64,000 nucleotides of DNA from the NCBI GenBank assembly GCA_030068075.1, contig CM057844.1, forward strand, positions 5,270,001 through 5,334,000, written 5' to 3'. The position numbers and the translations under genes were made by a program. The notes under the pieces were generated by a model. It made no database searches. It was given only the letters and a program-made list of their open reading frames with translations, and had not been told where the DNA came from. Source of the DNA: Paguma larvata (lineage: Eukaryota > Chordata > Mammalia > Carnivora > Viverridae). This document shows, piece after piece, positions 49,177-59,257 of this stretch (positions within the stretch are counted from its first letter, which is position 1; each line of letters begins with the position of its first letter).

Positions 49177-49383
49177 GGACCCCTCCCTGGGTGGCTCAGG
49201 CAGTTAGGCTCAAGTCATGATCTCATGGTTCGTGGGTTCGAGCCCCACATCAAGTTCTGTGCTGACAGCTCGGAGCCTGGACCCTGCTTCAGATTCTGTG
49301 TCTCCCTCTCTGTCTGCCCCTCTCCACTCACTTTCTCTCTCTCTCTCTCCAAAATAAATAAAAATTAAAAAAAAAAAAAAAAA
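49177..49383 (+). mobile_element. CanSINE, head slightly degraded
   Basis: It reads CCCTCCCTGGGTGGCTCAGG, with a short deletion after the A box, then 'GTGCTGACAGCTCGGAGCCT', a CT-rich tail and an A-run. Confidence 0.92.
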
Positions 49384-50589
49384 GAACCGACTAAAGAAAT
49401 TGGGATGGTAGGGAGCCTACTTATATCACCAGCAAAAGCTTCTTCCATGCCAGTGCTTTCCTGCCCCTGTCTGCCTGGGGACATCTTCTGACCATGGGAG
49501 TTGGAAGGACAAACTGGAAGAACAGCCCAGGGTGACCATGTGACCAAAAGGATGGGAACTGATGGGTAAATGCCCAGTTTCCTCACAAAAAGAGGGGCCA
49601 CTCTCCGTTGCGTCCTTTGAAGGGTCCCAGTATAGGATTGAGTTTCAGTTGCCCACAGCAACCTGCTGACAAATGCTTTTTGGAGATGTTATTGACTTCC
49701 CTCCCTTTCCCACCTCACTACCCTGCTCTCTCAGGTAATTTCCTGGTATGGCCCCCAAATAAACTGCTTGAACCCAAATTCTTTGTTTTCAGCTTTTGAA
49801 CAAATGTAACCCAAGGCAGGTGGCGACATCATCATTTGAAAATGATCTGATAGGAGAGGGTGGAGACGGAGTGGGTGAGTCTATTACTCAGTTCGCGCCG
49901 TGGTTATGTTTTGTGTGATCATGAAAAATACATTCCCTAATTAACGTCCTTAACCCCAAGGAATCATGAAAAAATAGTCACAAAAGATGACAACAAGCTG
50001 ATCCCCAAAAAAGGCCTAATGTTGCTCAAAGAGTCTTGCTTTTCTTTTGTTCTGGGCATCTGTAAAGTGGTAGTAGGAGATAAGAAAAGTTATCCTGAAA
50101 TGAGCAGGAGTGGGTAATTTCAAGAAGGGAAAAATTTTTTAGTCATTTATTACATTTAAATATTGGAATCAGTTAGGACACTCGATTGTGATTCAACACT
50201 AGGGAGTCTGGTCATTATTTTCCAGTGGCAGAATGTCCGGTCTTTCTGCCCGGGAAGGCCAGACCCTCTGAGCTTGACATATAGCCATCCCTCCCCTCCC
50301 CACCCCCACCACAGCCACCAGACGGGCCCATGACAGGTCCCATTGCGATGCCAACACAACAATACGGCAAGATGCGACCTGCCCCATTGATCTCTGCCTG
50401 CTCCCTGGGCACCTCGGAGGGCAGTACTGCACGTGCCACGGGCCTGGCCACCACACCGCATTTGCCCCGGTATCAAAAGAACAATCAGGGAGAGCACATG
50501 TCCATCTATTCATGGGGCCAAGACCAACAGTACAGAACAATGGCAATCACCAACCTGTTCACTGGGGTTTAGCTCTCAGCTCAGCAAGT

Positions 50590-51200
50590 AAGCACTAACT
50601 ATTTAATTAGTCACCTAATTAGTGACAGGCCACACTGAAGGTTTCAGATGTCCTCAGACAAACGTAGAGATAAAAAGTCTAATTAAGCTGCAATTGCTGG
50701 GCTGGCTGCTGCCAGACCCCACAGCTGTGCCGGATATGCAGCCGGATAACAGGAGTCATGGTCTTCCGGGCACAACTGCGGCTGTGCAAACGTACCCTCC
50801 TCCGTCCAGGCTATTCTTAGTGGCTCCGGTGCGCCCAACCCGATGAGGGCTCGATGTTTAGGTACAAAATCAGAGATTTCACCCCGCGATGAGACTTTTT
50901 GGTCGGTTTTTTGTTTTGTTTGCGGGCGGTGAAAACTCTTCCCAGTGTGGAAGTGGAAGAAAAAGTGGGCCTGGGCCCTCCTGCCCATCAGCGCCTTCTG
51001 TGAATCCAAGTGTGTGTTTCTGTGTTTCTGTAGGTGCACAAAGGGTCGTCGGGATACCACCCGGGGCTGCTTTCAGTCACTGTCATCCCAGGATGCCACT
51101 GCAGCCTCCTCAAGAGATTCTTTACCTCAGAATTTAATTAGGAAGGATTTTAAAATAATGGATTAAAAGGAGCTGCTCCATAATTAGGAGTAAATAATGT
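50590..51200. promoter_or_regulatory. Candidate enhancer with clustered TAATTA-type sites
   Basis: A repeat-free block, CpG-richer in the middle. It holds TTTAATTAGTCAC and, eleven bases on, TAATTAGTGAC near 50600-50625, CTAATTAAGC and CAATTGC near 50680, TTTAATTAGG near 51130 and ATAATTAGG near 51180. These are homeodomain-type cores. No promoter or coding match is seen. Confidence 0.3.
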
Positions 51201-53834
51201 AATGCACAGAAGCAGGGAGACACACGAGCCGAAACAGAATAAACCTGTAACCACTTCAGCTCAGTGAGTTCATGCCCCAGAGATAGCAAATACGTCGTTC
51301 TGTGTAATTCGGGGGGGCAGAGGGACTATCTTCTTGGGACGCTGTCAGGGGCAGGGCCTGAGGCTCTGCATTGCTAGCGAGCTCCCAGGTGACGGTGACG
51401 CTGCTCCATAGACTGCACTGTGAGTAAGAACGAGGTAAAATGTAAAATGAGTTCACAGACCTGGTTCCTGCTCCCCCCTTTTTGGGCGTGGCATTTCTCT
51501 ACTTCTCTTTAAAAAATGATTTGGGGGTACTTTAGTGGAAAGCCTGAAGTATTTAAAGCATGACATTTGGGGAATTCAGCAGAGAGGGACTTCATGCGTG
51601 AGGTGGCTGGTGAAAACATAACCTCCTACAGTTTTGCAGGAAAGGGCCTCTTACTTTCTGAAAAGAGCTTTCAGACTTGGTAGACTCCAGGCCTGGCTGT
51701 TGATCCAAGAAGAGGAAGTTCCCTTTCGGCCTCAGATAAGATTGGTGGAGTTCCTAGGGTGAAAGACCTACGGGCTGGCAGGGCCATGGGCGTCCTTGCC
51801 ATGACCTTTTCAGCACAGTGAGGAGGACAGGCCATAGCACTGATTGACAGCAGAGGGGGGCTGACAGCTGAGGCCAGGTTCTTTCTGCTTTTTCCCACGA
51901 TTAGGGTTTTAGACAAGTCTTATTAATACAAGTACTGAGAAGGATAATATACATGAAGAACTTATGCTGTCTGAGCCAAGAACATTCAGGAAGCTCTGAG
52001 AGCAGAGCTGCCACTCTTTAGCCCGATGCTGGAGGACTGAATAGGACTGGGAGAGTGGGAGCACCCCAAGGGATACTGGTATGTGTCCCTAAGAAAACAC
52101 TTGTCATACATGTCACTGGTAACTTGGAGCCCAAGGAGAACTTGCCCAAGTAAGGACACAAAGATACAGGGTGACCCACCTGCCGGACAACCAAAGATAA
52201 GAAGGTGTATCTGTGCAGATGTAACTGGATGGGTAATAGCAAAGGACCAGATAGCATGCTGTACTAAAAAAAAATAATAATAAAAAAAATAAAATTGGAA
52301 CATCATATTCACTATTCCCCCCTCGCATGGAGGCTCATCCCACTGTATTAGTTGATGACTTAGGGCAAATCTCTTTGGCTCCCCCAGTAGCACCTTCGCT
52401 TGAGGAAAGAAGGATGTAACAAGGGACAAGAATTTGTGCAAGGATTGCCTTTGGTATCTTTAAAGAGGACAAATGCTTTGTAATTTTTTTGCGTGGACAA
52501 CAACATGAGGGCAAAGAATTTGTCTGTTTTGATACCAGATGACAGGATTACCAGATTTTCTGGAAAAAGAGGCTGCTCTACTGGGCCTCAGATGGGTTTT
52601 CCAGGAACTGTAGTGCCTCAACTGAGTCTGATAGGGCGGTGCAGGAACACCAGGAGGGCACTTTTTCTAAATCTTGCCTCCAGAATGTGGATTCAATCGT
52701 CACTGGGGGTCAGTGTTTGATGATCACTTTCATTTCATTTCGGGTCAAATCATTTATAACATCTAGTTCAAATGGTAGTTAAGCTGGTAAGTAAAATATG
52801 CAGGTTGCTATGGTGACTGCTAATTTAAAATAATTAGGGAAAATAATGAGAAAACTATTTCCTCTGTGAAGGATTCAAGATCCGTAAACTGATACCAGTC
52901 TATTTTTAGTATATATAATCTGTGTAACGATGACAGAGAACTGTGAGTACTTTAAAATGCTTTAAAAAGGTCTGTCTGATTGAGGAATTTAATCAACCAA
53001 GTACTTATATCCAAATTTATTCTTGTCTTTATTAAATCGAAGTTGACTGCACGAAAATTATATGTATATATCTTAATGTAATCATTTAAAATATGGCTGA
53101 AATGTCTATGTTGCTGAATGCAGATTTCAGACATGTTTCTGGTACCTTCTTGACTACTATAATTTCACAAGTCCACACTGATACATCATTCAGAAATGGT
53201 CACATGTGACTTGCTGTTCACAGTCTTAGATGAAGCCACCTGTCAGAATGAGGAGAGCCCTCAAACTGTAGTGTGGCACACACAGGAAAATTGGTATTCC
53301 TGGGTTCTTCTCGTTATTTCTGTTTTGCAATGAAAGAGTGCTATAGACTGACTTCAATATTTAAAGCATGTGAGCTCTGTTGCTAATTTCAATAATGACA
53401 TGTGACTTACTTCTGATTAACTAGGGGTTCGATACAGATAACTGAACAAATTGTCTGGAAAGTGAAAAAAATCTTTATCTGGTTAACTTGATGTCAAATG
53501 AGCAAAGAAACCATTCGGGTTAGCTTGTCTCCTTATCGACCAAGTAAAAACATCTGTTAGGGGTCATTCCTTGCCCCTCTCCTTGTCTAACCCTTAACAA
53601 GGCCTCGCTCATCTTCTTTGGGCCTGTACTTTTGCTGGCTTCTGGAGGAGTGCTGGTGGGGTTTCTTTTTCCCATCTTCTGCTCATATCTTAGCACCTAC
53701 GGTTTGAGCAGGAGCTAAAATTTCTCATGGGATCCTGAGCAAAAGATTTAGAAAAAGCTGGACTCTTGGTTCAGGAGTCTGTGATTCTCCAAAGCCAAGC
53801 TCTTTTAAGACGTCTATGAGACTATGAGAGTTTA

Positions 53835-54038
53835 GGGGCACCTGGGTGGCTCAGTCAGTTAAGTGTCAGACTTCGGCTCAGGTCGTGATCTCACCGTTCA
53901 TGAGTTCAAGCCCTGCATTGGGGTCTGTGCTCAGAGCCTGGAGCCTGCTTCAGATTCTGTGTCTCCCTCTCTCTCTGCCCCTTCCTGACTTGTGCTCTTC
54001 TCCCTCTCTCTCAAAAATAAATAAATATTAAAAAAAAA
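53835..54038 (+). mobile_element. CanSINE flanked by a 21-base imperfect direct repeat
   Basis: SINE with head 'GGGCACCTGGGTGGCTCAGT' and tail AAATAAATAAATATTAAAAA. The flanks 53803-53823 and 54039-54060 share TTTTAA(A)GAC(G/A)TCTATGAGACT, but 11 bases (ATGAGAGTTTA) separate the left copy from the SINE head. Confidence 0.93.
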
Positions 54039-54080
54039 TTTTAAAGACATCTATGAGACTTTTAAAAAAATAAAAGAGGA

Positions 54081-54278
54081 GGGGTGCCTGGGTGGCTCAG
54101 TCATTTCAACATCCAACTCTTGATTTCGGCTCAGGTCATGATCTCGCAGCTTGTGAGTTTGAGATCTGCATTGGGCTCCTTGCTGACAGCTGTGGAGCCT
54201 GAGTGGGATTCTGTCTTTCTTCCTCTCCCTTGCTCTCTTTCTCTTAAAAAATAAACTTAAAAAAAATAAATAAATAAA
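54081..54278 (+). mobile_element. CanSINE
   Basis: SINE head 'GGGTGCCTGGGTGGCTCAGT', body and tail ending in TAAATAAATAAA. It follows another SINE by about 40 bases and is flanked by related AAAGAGGA / AAACGAGGA sequences. Confidence 0.93.
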
Positions 54279-54284
54279 CGAGGA

Positions 54285-54400
54285 AACCAAGTCTGAGAGA
54301 AAGTGAAATCACACATCTAGGGTTCCACATCACGTGCTGGCGATTCCAGGCCGTGAACCCAAGTTCTTGGACAATAACCCAGGGCTCTTCCTGTTAGTGA
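54285..54400 (-). repeat. MIR SINE remnant, minus orientation
   Basis: 'GAGGAAACCAAGTCTGAGAG', 'GTGAAATCACACATCTAGGG' and 'CCGTGAACCCAAGTTCTTGG' in inverted MIR order. Confidence 0.6.
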
Positions 54401-54515
54401 GGGGCTGAAATTCAGTGAACAGATGGAGAGCCAGTCAGGGGAAGCTGAGAATCCTTGGGAATCACCTACCAGGAAAATGTGCTCTGAAAGGGAACCCGTT
54501 TAGTGCTGTGAGGAT

Positions 54516-54558
54516 AAAACAAAACAAAACAAAACAAATAACAAAAACCAAAAACAGC
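54516..54558 (+). repeat. (CAAAA)n tract
   Basis: Five CAAAA-type units followed by degenerate CAAAAAC units. Confidence 0.85.
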
Positions 54559-54694
54559 ATTGAAGGGGTTTGTAGCCCTCAGTCTTCCCTGGGGGTGGTT
54601 TGCTCTATTCCCTGGCACCTAAAATGCAGGGGGTGGAAGAAAGGTCCTGGCCCATCTGCAATTTCAGAAAACCTATTTGTGATACGCAATGTCA

Positions 54695-54840
54695 AAACTG
54701 GTTCCCAAATATGCCTGAGTATATGGAGCACTTGCAAGAATGCAGATCCCCCAGAGCCCTCCCTGGGAGTTTCTGATTACGTGTGTCTGGTGCTGGGCCT
54801 ACGAATCTTTAACAAATGCTCTAGGTGATTCTTATGATTT
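54695..54840 (+). repeat. MER5-like hAT element
   Basis: 'GGAGTTTCTGATTACGTGTG', 'TCTTTAACAAATGCTCTAGG' and 'TGATTCTTATGA' match the family order. Confidence 0.55.
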
Positions 54841-54867
54841 AGCCAATAAGGGAAACACTGGTATAGA

Positions 54868-55078
54868 CTGGGGTTGGCAAAATTCTGGAAAGGGTCAGAG
54901 TGTACATATTTTAGGCACTGCCGACTAAGCAGTCTCTGTCACAGTCTCTCAAATCTGCCACTGTATCAAGAAAACAGAGACAACATATAAATAAATGTGA
55001 CTGTGTTCCAATAGAGTTTTATTTACAAAAGCAGGCAGAAAGCCACATTTGACCCATAGTGTCAACCCATGGTCTAGA
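54868..55078 (-). repeat. hAT-Charlie-like non-autonomous element, opposite orientation
   Basis: Blocks 'GGGGTTGGCAAAATTCTGGA', 'CATATTTTAGGCACTGCCGA', 'TGTTCCAATAGAGTTTTATT' and 'TTGACCCATAGTGTCAACCC' are the reverse complement pattern of the element at 22728-22916. Confidence 0.8.
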
Positions 55079-55239
55079 ATATTTCACTGATTCATCAATC
55101 CACCTAGGCAAGGTATATGGGGTGGCAAGAAAACTTCAGGTCTTTTCTTTCAAAAAAAAAAAAAAAAAAGAAAACCTCTCAGGTATAGAAGAGAAGGCCC
55201 CCTTAAAAACAAAGAACTAAATAAAGTAAAACAACTCAC

Positions 55240-55367
55240 CAAAATACCAGTGTCTCTAGGAAGGAAATTCCAACACTGGATGCACCAACCACGACAATCT
55301 TGGCATTGACAGTTATTTTAGGTTCCAATGTTAGTTTTCTGTTTGTATGGTTCAAGGCATAACCCAA
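55240..55367 (-). CDS. CFAP61: CFAP61 internal exon A (dinucleotide-binding motif)
   Basis: This 128-base coding exon is bounded by a pyrimidine-rich acceptor (TCTCTTATTCCAG) and a consensus donor (G|GTGAGT). It opens in phase 0 with Leu-Gly-Tyr-Ala and ends on two bases (TG) of a split Cys codon. It encodes 42 full codons. Residues 24-38 read [15 protein letters not shown], a beta-strand, Gly-rich loop and helix start that looks like a Rossmann FAD/NAD(P)-binding P-loop. CFAP61 is known to be part of the calmodulin- and spoke-associated complex, needed to build radial spoke 3 of motile axonemes; loss of the gene is linked to malformed sperm flagella. I recognised the protein from memory. The loop lacks the classical third Gly spacing, so real cofactor binding is inference. 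The next exon joins in frame. Confidence 0.93.
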
Positions 55368-55917
55368 CTGGAATAAGAGATACAAAGAGAAAGAGGGACA
55401 TAAGGAAAATGTAGCTGAATCTGTGCTCCCGGACTGGCAATTATGTAGAATTATTTAACCAGCACACTACTGGCAAATCAGACTAAACAATGCCCAGGTA
55501 CAGCCATGGTGAAATTTATGGAAAAGAATTTTTAAGATATTAATGTAAGAATATGGGAAAATACCTAGTACCTAGTCTGGATCACATCAAAATGCTTGGT
55601 TTACATCATTTTTGTCTTATTGCTGATGGATGTTTCCTGCAGAACAGAGGCCCTTTATGATTAGAAACAATAAGGTAATAATCCCACAAGAAGACAGACA
55701 AGTGGCTCCTTGAGAATCCGTAGTTTCAAGAAAGGTCTCAATCTTTCCTTCTGTCCAAGATCACCCTGAAAACCTGAATAACAACTTATTGTTATTACTT
55801 ATTAGTTCTTTCCATTCTGCATCCCTCACACTACTTAATACAGTGCCTGGCGCACAGGTGTTCAGTAATATTCGTAGAATGACAAATCTTAGTTGAATGA
55901 TAAAAACATGTTGGATG

Positions 55918-56149
55918 GGGGCACCTGGGTGGCTCAGTCGGTTAGGCAGCCGACTTCGGCTCAGGTCATGATCTCACAGTTCATGGGTTCAAGCCCCACA
56001 TCGGGCTCTGTGCGGACAGCTCAGAGCCAGGAGCCTGTTTTGGATTCTGTCTCCCTCTCTCTCTGCTCCTCCCCCACTCACGCTCTGTCTCTAAAAAATT
56101 AAATAAACATTAAAAAAAATAAAAAACAAAACAAACAAACAAAAAAAAC
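55918..56149 (+). mobile_element. CanSINE with exact 11-base target duplication
   Basis: Full-length SINE with the head 'GGGCACCTGGGTGGCTCAGT' and a long A-rich tail containing CAAA repeats. The 11 bases CATGTTGGATG at 55907-55917 recur exactly at 56150-56160, marking a recent insertion. Confidence 0.96.
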
Positions 56150-56264
56150 CATGTTGGATGATAAGGGTTATTCAAACTTCCAGATGATCTGAGGTCAGGG
56201 AGAATTCTTAGAAGCAAAGAAAGTAACTGGTGATCATTTTAATGTCCCTGTTTGAAACACTTAC

Positions 56265-56291
56265 TTGAGTTGACTTATTTGATTCGAGTTC
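56265..56291 (-). CDS. Possible 27-base CFAP61 microexon
   Basis: A 27-base stretch is bounded by an acceptor (GAAGCCTTTGCAG) and a strong donor (CAA|GTAAGTG). It has exactly nine open codons in phase 0, Glu-Leu-Glu-Ser-Asn-Lys-Ser-Thr-Gln, which would join directly to the Leu-Gly-Tyr-Ala opening of exon A 0.9 kb downstream. Splice signals, length divisible by three and phase all fit. I could not confirm from memory that these residues occur in CFAP61, and short chance exons with good splice sites do occur in introns, so this is a candidate only. Confidence 0.4.
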
Positions 56292-56398
56292 CTGCAAAGG
56301 CTTCAGTGGAAGCAGTAAATGTACAAAGGAAAGATTTACAAACAGGTGGTGGGGTATGCCTGAAAGAATGTTATATTGTGTCAAAAGACCTTGCTTCT

Positions 56399-56591
56399 AT
56401 TTTTTTTAAGTTTATTTGTGTATTTTGAGAGAAAGGGAGAGAAAGAGCATGAGGGGACAGGGCAGAGAGGGAGAGAGAACAAGACTCCCAAGCAGGCTCT
56501 GCACTGTCAGCGAAACGCATGAACTGTGAGATCATGACCTGAGCAGAAATCAAGAGTTGGACGCTTAACCAACTGAGCTACTGAGGAGTCC
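56399..56591 (-). mobile_element. CanSINE, minus orientation, internally deleted
   Basis: It reads T-run, 'TTGAGAGAAAGGGAGAG', then 'AAGCAGGCTCTGCACTGTCA' and ends in 'CTTAACCAACTGAGC'. About 30 bases between the TGTCAGC and ATGAACTGTGAGATCATG blocks are missing compared with other copies in this window. It lies only about 110 bases upstream (in transcription sense) of the candidate microexon. Confidence 0.9.
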
Positions 56592-57470
56592 TCCCCCACT
56601 TTTTTTTAAGTTTGACCTTGGTTCTAATTTTAATTCATTAATTCAGCATACATTTTTATTTGATGCTTACTCTGTGTCTGGAAAAATTACAGTTGATTTC
56701 TCATCAGATACAATGGAGGCCAGAAGGCAGTGGAATGACATCTACACCAATGCACCCCACTCTGTTAAATTCTCATTACATTAGCATTAACTCATCCTAC
56801 AACTCAGAGATCTGCAAATTCCAATAGACCAAATCTATTTTGATTTTTCTTTAAATCCTGAGTTACGAGGAGTTTGGAAGGCCAGTGGGCTAAATGGTAA
56901 AATCCTATGTAAAGCTTGGCTCCCACTGACCTTCCAGTGCCTGAGGTAGCATGGGTGTGGCCACATGCTTTGCCAATCATCAAGGAACATGTGAAATTTA
57001 GAGGATAAATCCCTTCTCTCTAGTTCTAGCTAGCCTAGCAACATGGAGGTAAAGGTCTTGACCCAAATAATGTTCATAAAGTGTTTGGATATTTTAGACT
57101 CTCCATAATTAATGCTGCTGGTGCCTCTCAGCATTCTCCCACCTTTAATGAGGCACACCATGAATTCTGGAATAGATGGAGCTTGCTCCCATCTTTAAGA
57201 GGGGACTCCAATTGACATACCAGTTGCATAACTATACCCTCCTTGCTCAATAATTGGCCCAGGATAGACACATGACCTATGTTGTCTTAATCAGAGTGAA
57301 TCCCAGAACTTTTATATGATAGTTGAAAAAGAGAAACCTCTTGCCTTCTAGATAGTATTGGGGTATAGATATGAAACCTGAAATGGTGCAGTCATCATGA
57401 CACCTAGCAGGAAACCATCCTGGTTGAAGCTCCAAGAGAATCACAGAGACATGGAATAGAAATTGCTTTC

Positions 57471-57679
57471 AGGGTGCTTGGGTGGCTCAGCCAGTTGAGA
57501 ATCTGACTTTGACTTAGGCCATGATCTCACAGCTCGTGAGTTTGAGTCCCATGTCCGGCTCTGTGCTGACAGCTCAGAGCCTGGAGTCTGCTTTGGATTC
57601 TGTGTCTCCCTGTCTCTCTGCCCCTCCCCCCCTCATTGCATCTATCTGTCTCTCTCTCAAAAATAAACATTAAAAAAAA
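57471..57679 (+). mobile_element. CanSINE (felid type), abutting the L1 5' end
   Basis: A complete tRNA-derived SINE: head 'GGGTGCTTGGGTGGCTCAG', body 'GCTCTGTGCTGACAGCTCAG', CT-rich tail and terminal AATAAACATTAAAAAAAA. The L1 5' end starts at its last A, so the L1 may have used the A-tail as its insertion site. Confidence 0.93.
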
Positions 57680-59250
57680 GGGGGGGACCAACATGATGGA
57701 GAAGTAGGGGGATCTGAATTTCCTTCTTCTCCCAAACAAAGAAGCATTGAAGCCAAAGGACTTTGAATCCTAAAAGTCTGGGAGGAAAAGAGACAGTCGA
57801 ACTTCCAGGGATCCACCGGACAATCCGCCGGCCATAGGTGCGTGATTGCAAACTGGGAGAGATAAAATGAATGGAGGGGAGGGATCTACTTCTGTGGAGA
57901 GACAAAGGGAAGAGAAAGAGCAACTGGGGAAGCATAGGACTGTATCTGGACAAGAGAAAAACCTCGGACTGGGACGGAGAAAGATACAATTTCTAACTGC
58001 GTGGCTTGCTCCGGACTGGGGCCGGCTGCTCAGATCGCACACCTGGGGAGGAGAGAAGCCAGCCCTGGACTTGGTGGCTAGGGCAGGGGTGCAGTTGGCA
58101 GTAAGAGAGAGCCATCCCCTCCCTGAATTGTTGTGGGACAGGACAAAGTCTGCCTGCATCTGCCAGCCAGGGACCACACATCGGGTGGTGTGGAGAGGCG
58201 CTTCCTTAGTACCAGGGCCGAGGAGTGAGTTTTAATCCCAGCCAAGCACCAGGCACTGGAGTTGGGGGAGTGAGACAAACTGTCTCGTTTGTGCCTGAAG
58301 CACAGTGAGGATGGTTTGAACAGAGTAGTTTGGGACACCGGGTCTGTGAAGTAGAGACTCGGGATGGAGGGGTCGAAATTTTTCTCTCCACAACCACCAA
58401 GGTGGGGCCTCAGGGATCAAACTCCCAGGCCCACAGGGAGGCAGGGTGCCTACACAAAACCACACCCCTCCACGCCTGATGACTGTGTATCTACTGGAGG
58501 AGGATAGACAGCGAGGAACCAGATGGCCCCTCCTCCGGAACTGCGCTGTGGCATTGCCTGGTTTAATTCTCGGACAGTTCTCACTATATAGATACATTCT
58601 CCCTTCCTCTTCTCCTTCTTATCTCTTCCCTCCTCTAGTCTGGTTATTTGGTTGTTGGTTTGTTTAAGCAGACATATTTAATCCATTCTCTGATACATGT
58701 TCCACACCTCCTTCTTTATTCGTACAGTTTATCTTTCTGGATAACTTTATTTTCTTTTCCTTTGTCCCCCCGTCTCTTTCTTTATTTTTCCTTTCTCTCT
58801 CTCTCGATTAAGCTGTATAGTTTCTCTGGTCAAGCTTTATTCTTTCTTTTTCACCCAACCCTGTCATTTCTCCCTTTGTATGGGACAAGGCCTCTTCCAT
58901 CAGCACCACCTCCACCCTGTTGTTTACTTGTAGCTGGTATTTCTGGGTTTTTGGTTTTGGTTTTTGTTTGTTTGTGTGTTTGCATGTTTTTGTTTTCTGT
59001 TTGTTTTTTGCTTGTCTGTTTTCCCTTCTGGGGCTACTTCAATGAACAAATCAAAGCACACCTGATGGAGGGTCCAAAACATCACTATGAGTAGGGAGAT
59101 AAAGTAACCAAAGTCACAACAACAGAGAGCAAGTAACACTCTCCAAAAAACATCTCCTGAAGGGTCAGACCCTGGACAATATATGACCCCTCTTTAACAG
59201 TGCTCGCAAATGCAGGCCACATAACAAGCTTTTAAAACAGATAAGGGACC
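57680..59250 (+). promoter_or_regulatory. L1 5' untranslated region (internal promoter)
   Basis: About 1.57 kb between the L1 5' end and the ORF1 start. The first 900 bases are GC-richer than the surroundings with several CpGs. The region from about 58590 to 58900 is pyrimidine-rich, and it is followed by a T/G-rich tract to about 59030. In mammalian L1s this region holds a sense promoter and often an antisense one. Open frames occur on both strands (for example plus 57846-58235 and minus 57770-58177), but I recognise no protein in them. Antisense transcription would run in the same direction as CFAP61. Confidence 0.75.
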
Positions 59251-59257
59251 AAAAACT

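Larger units (their letters stand above)
40060..55239 (-). other. CFAP61: CFAP61 intron between exons A and B
   Basis: The largest intron, 15.2 kb. It includes CanSINEs or fragments at about 40327, 41991, 43440, 49177, 53835 and 54081, MIRs near 40430, 43720, 48590 and 54285, MER5A-like elements near 46770, 47635, 48740 and 54695, and a hAT-Charlie-like element near 54868. It also contains G/C-rich or TAAT-rich non-repetitive blocks (41080-41620, 44860-45200, 50150-51200) that might be conserved. Bases 44150-44850, 45200-46700, 51200-52700 and 52750-53800 show nothing I can name. Confidence 0.6.
55368..57470 (-). other. CFAP61: CFAP61 intron upstream of exon A (partial)
   Basis: This stretch lies between exon A and the SINE-L1 block. 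It contains an L2-like 3' end near 55800-55880, CanSINEs at 55918-56149 and 56399-56591, and the candidate microexon at 56265-56291. From 56600 to 57470 the sequence is unique or very old; part of 57240-57470 resembles an old LTR-type repeat, but I cannot name it. No further CFAP61 exon was recognised. Confidence 0.5.

Noticed and set aside
50156..50572. Several overlapping open frames of 79-115 codons on both strands
   Set aside because: Trp/Gly/Pro-rich translations in several frames at once are typical of GC-rich non-coding DNA. No conserved motif recognised.
58648..59094. 148-codon plus-strand open frame rich in Phe and Leu, resembling membrane segments
   Set aside because: It lies in the pyrimidine-rich part of the L1 5' UTR; T-rich DNA gives hydrophobic translations by base composition.
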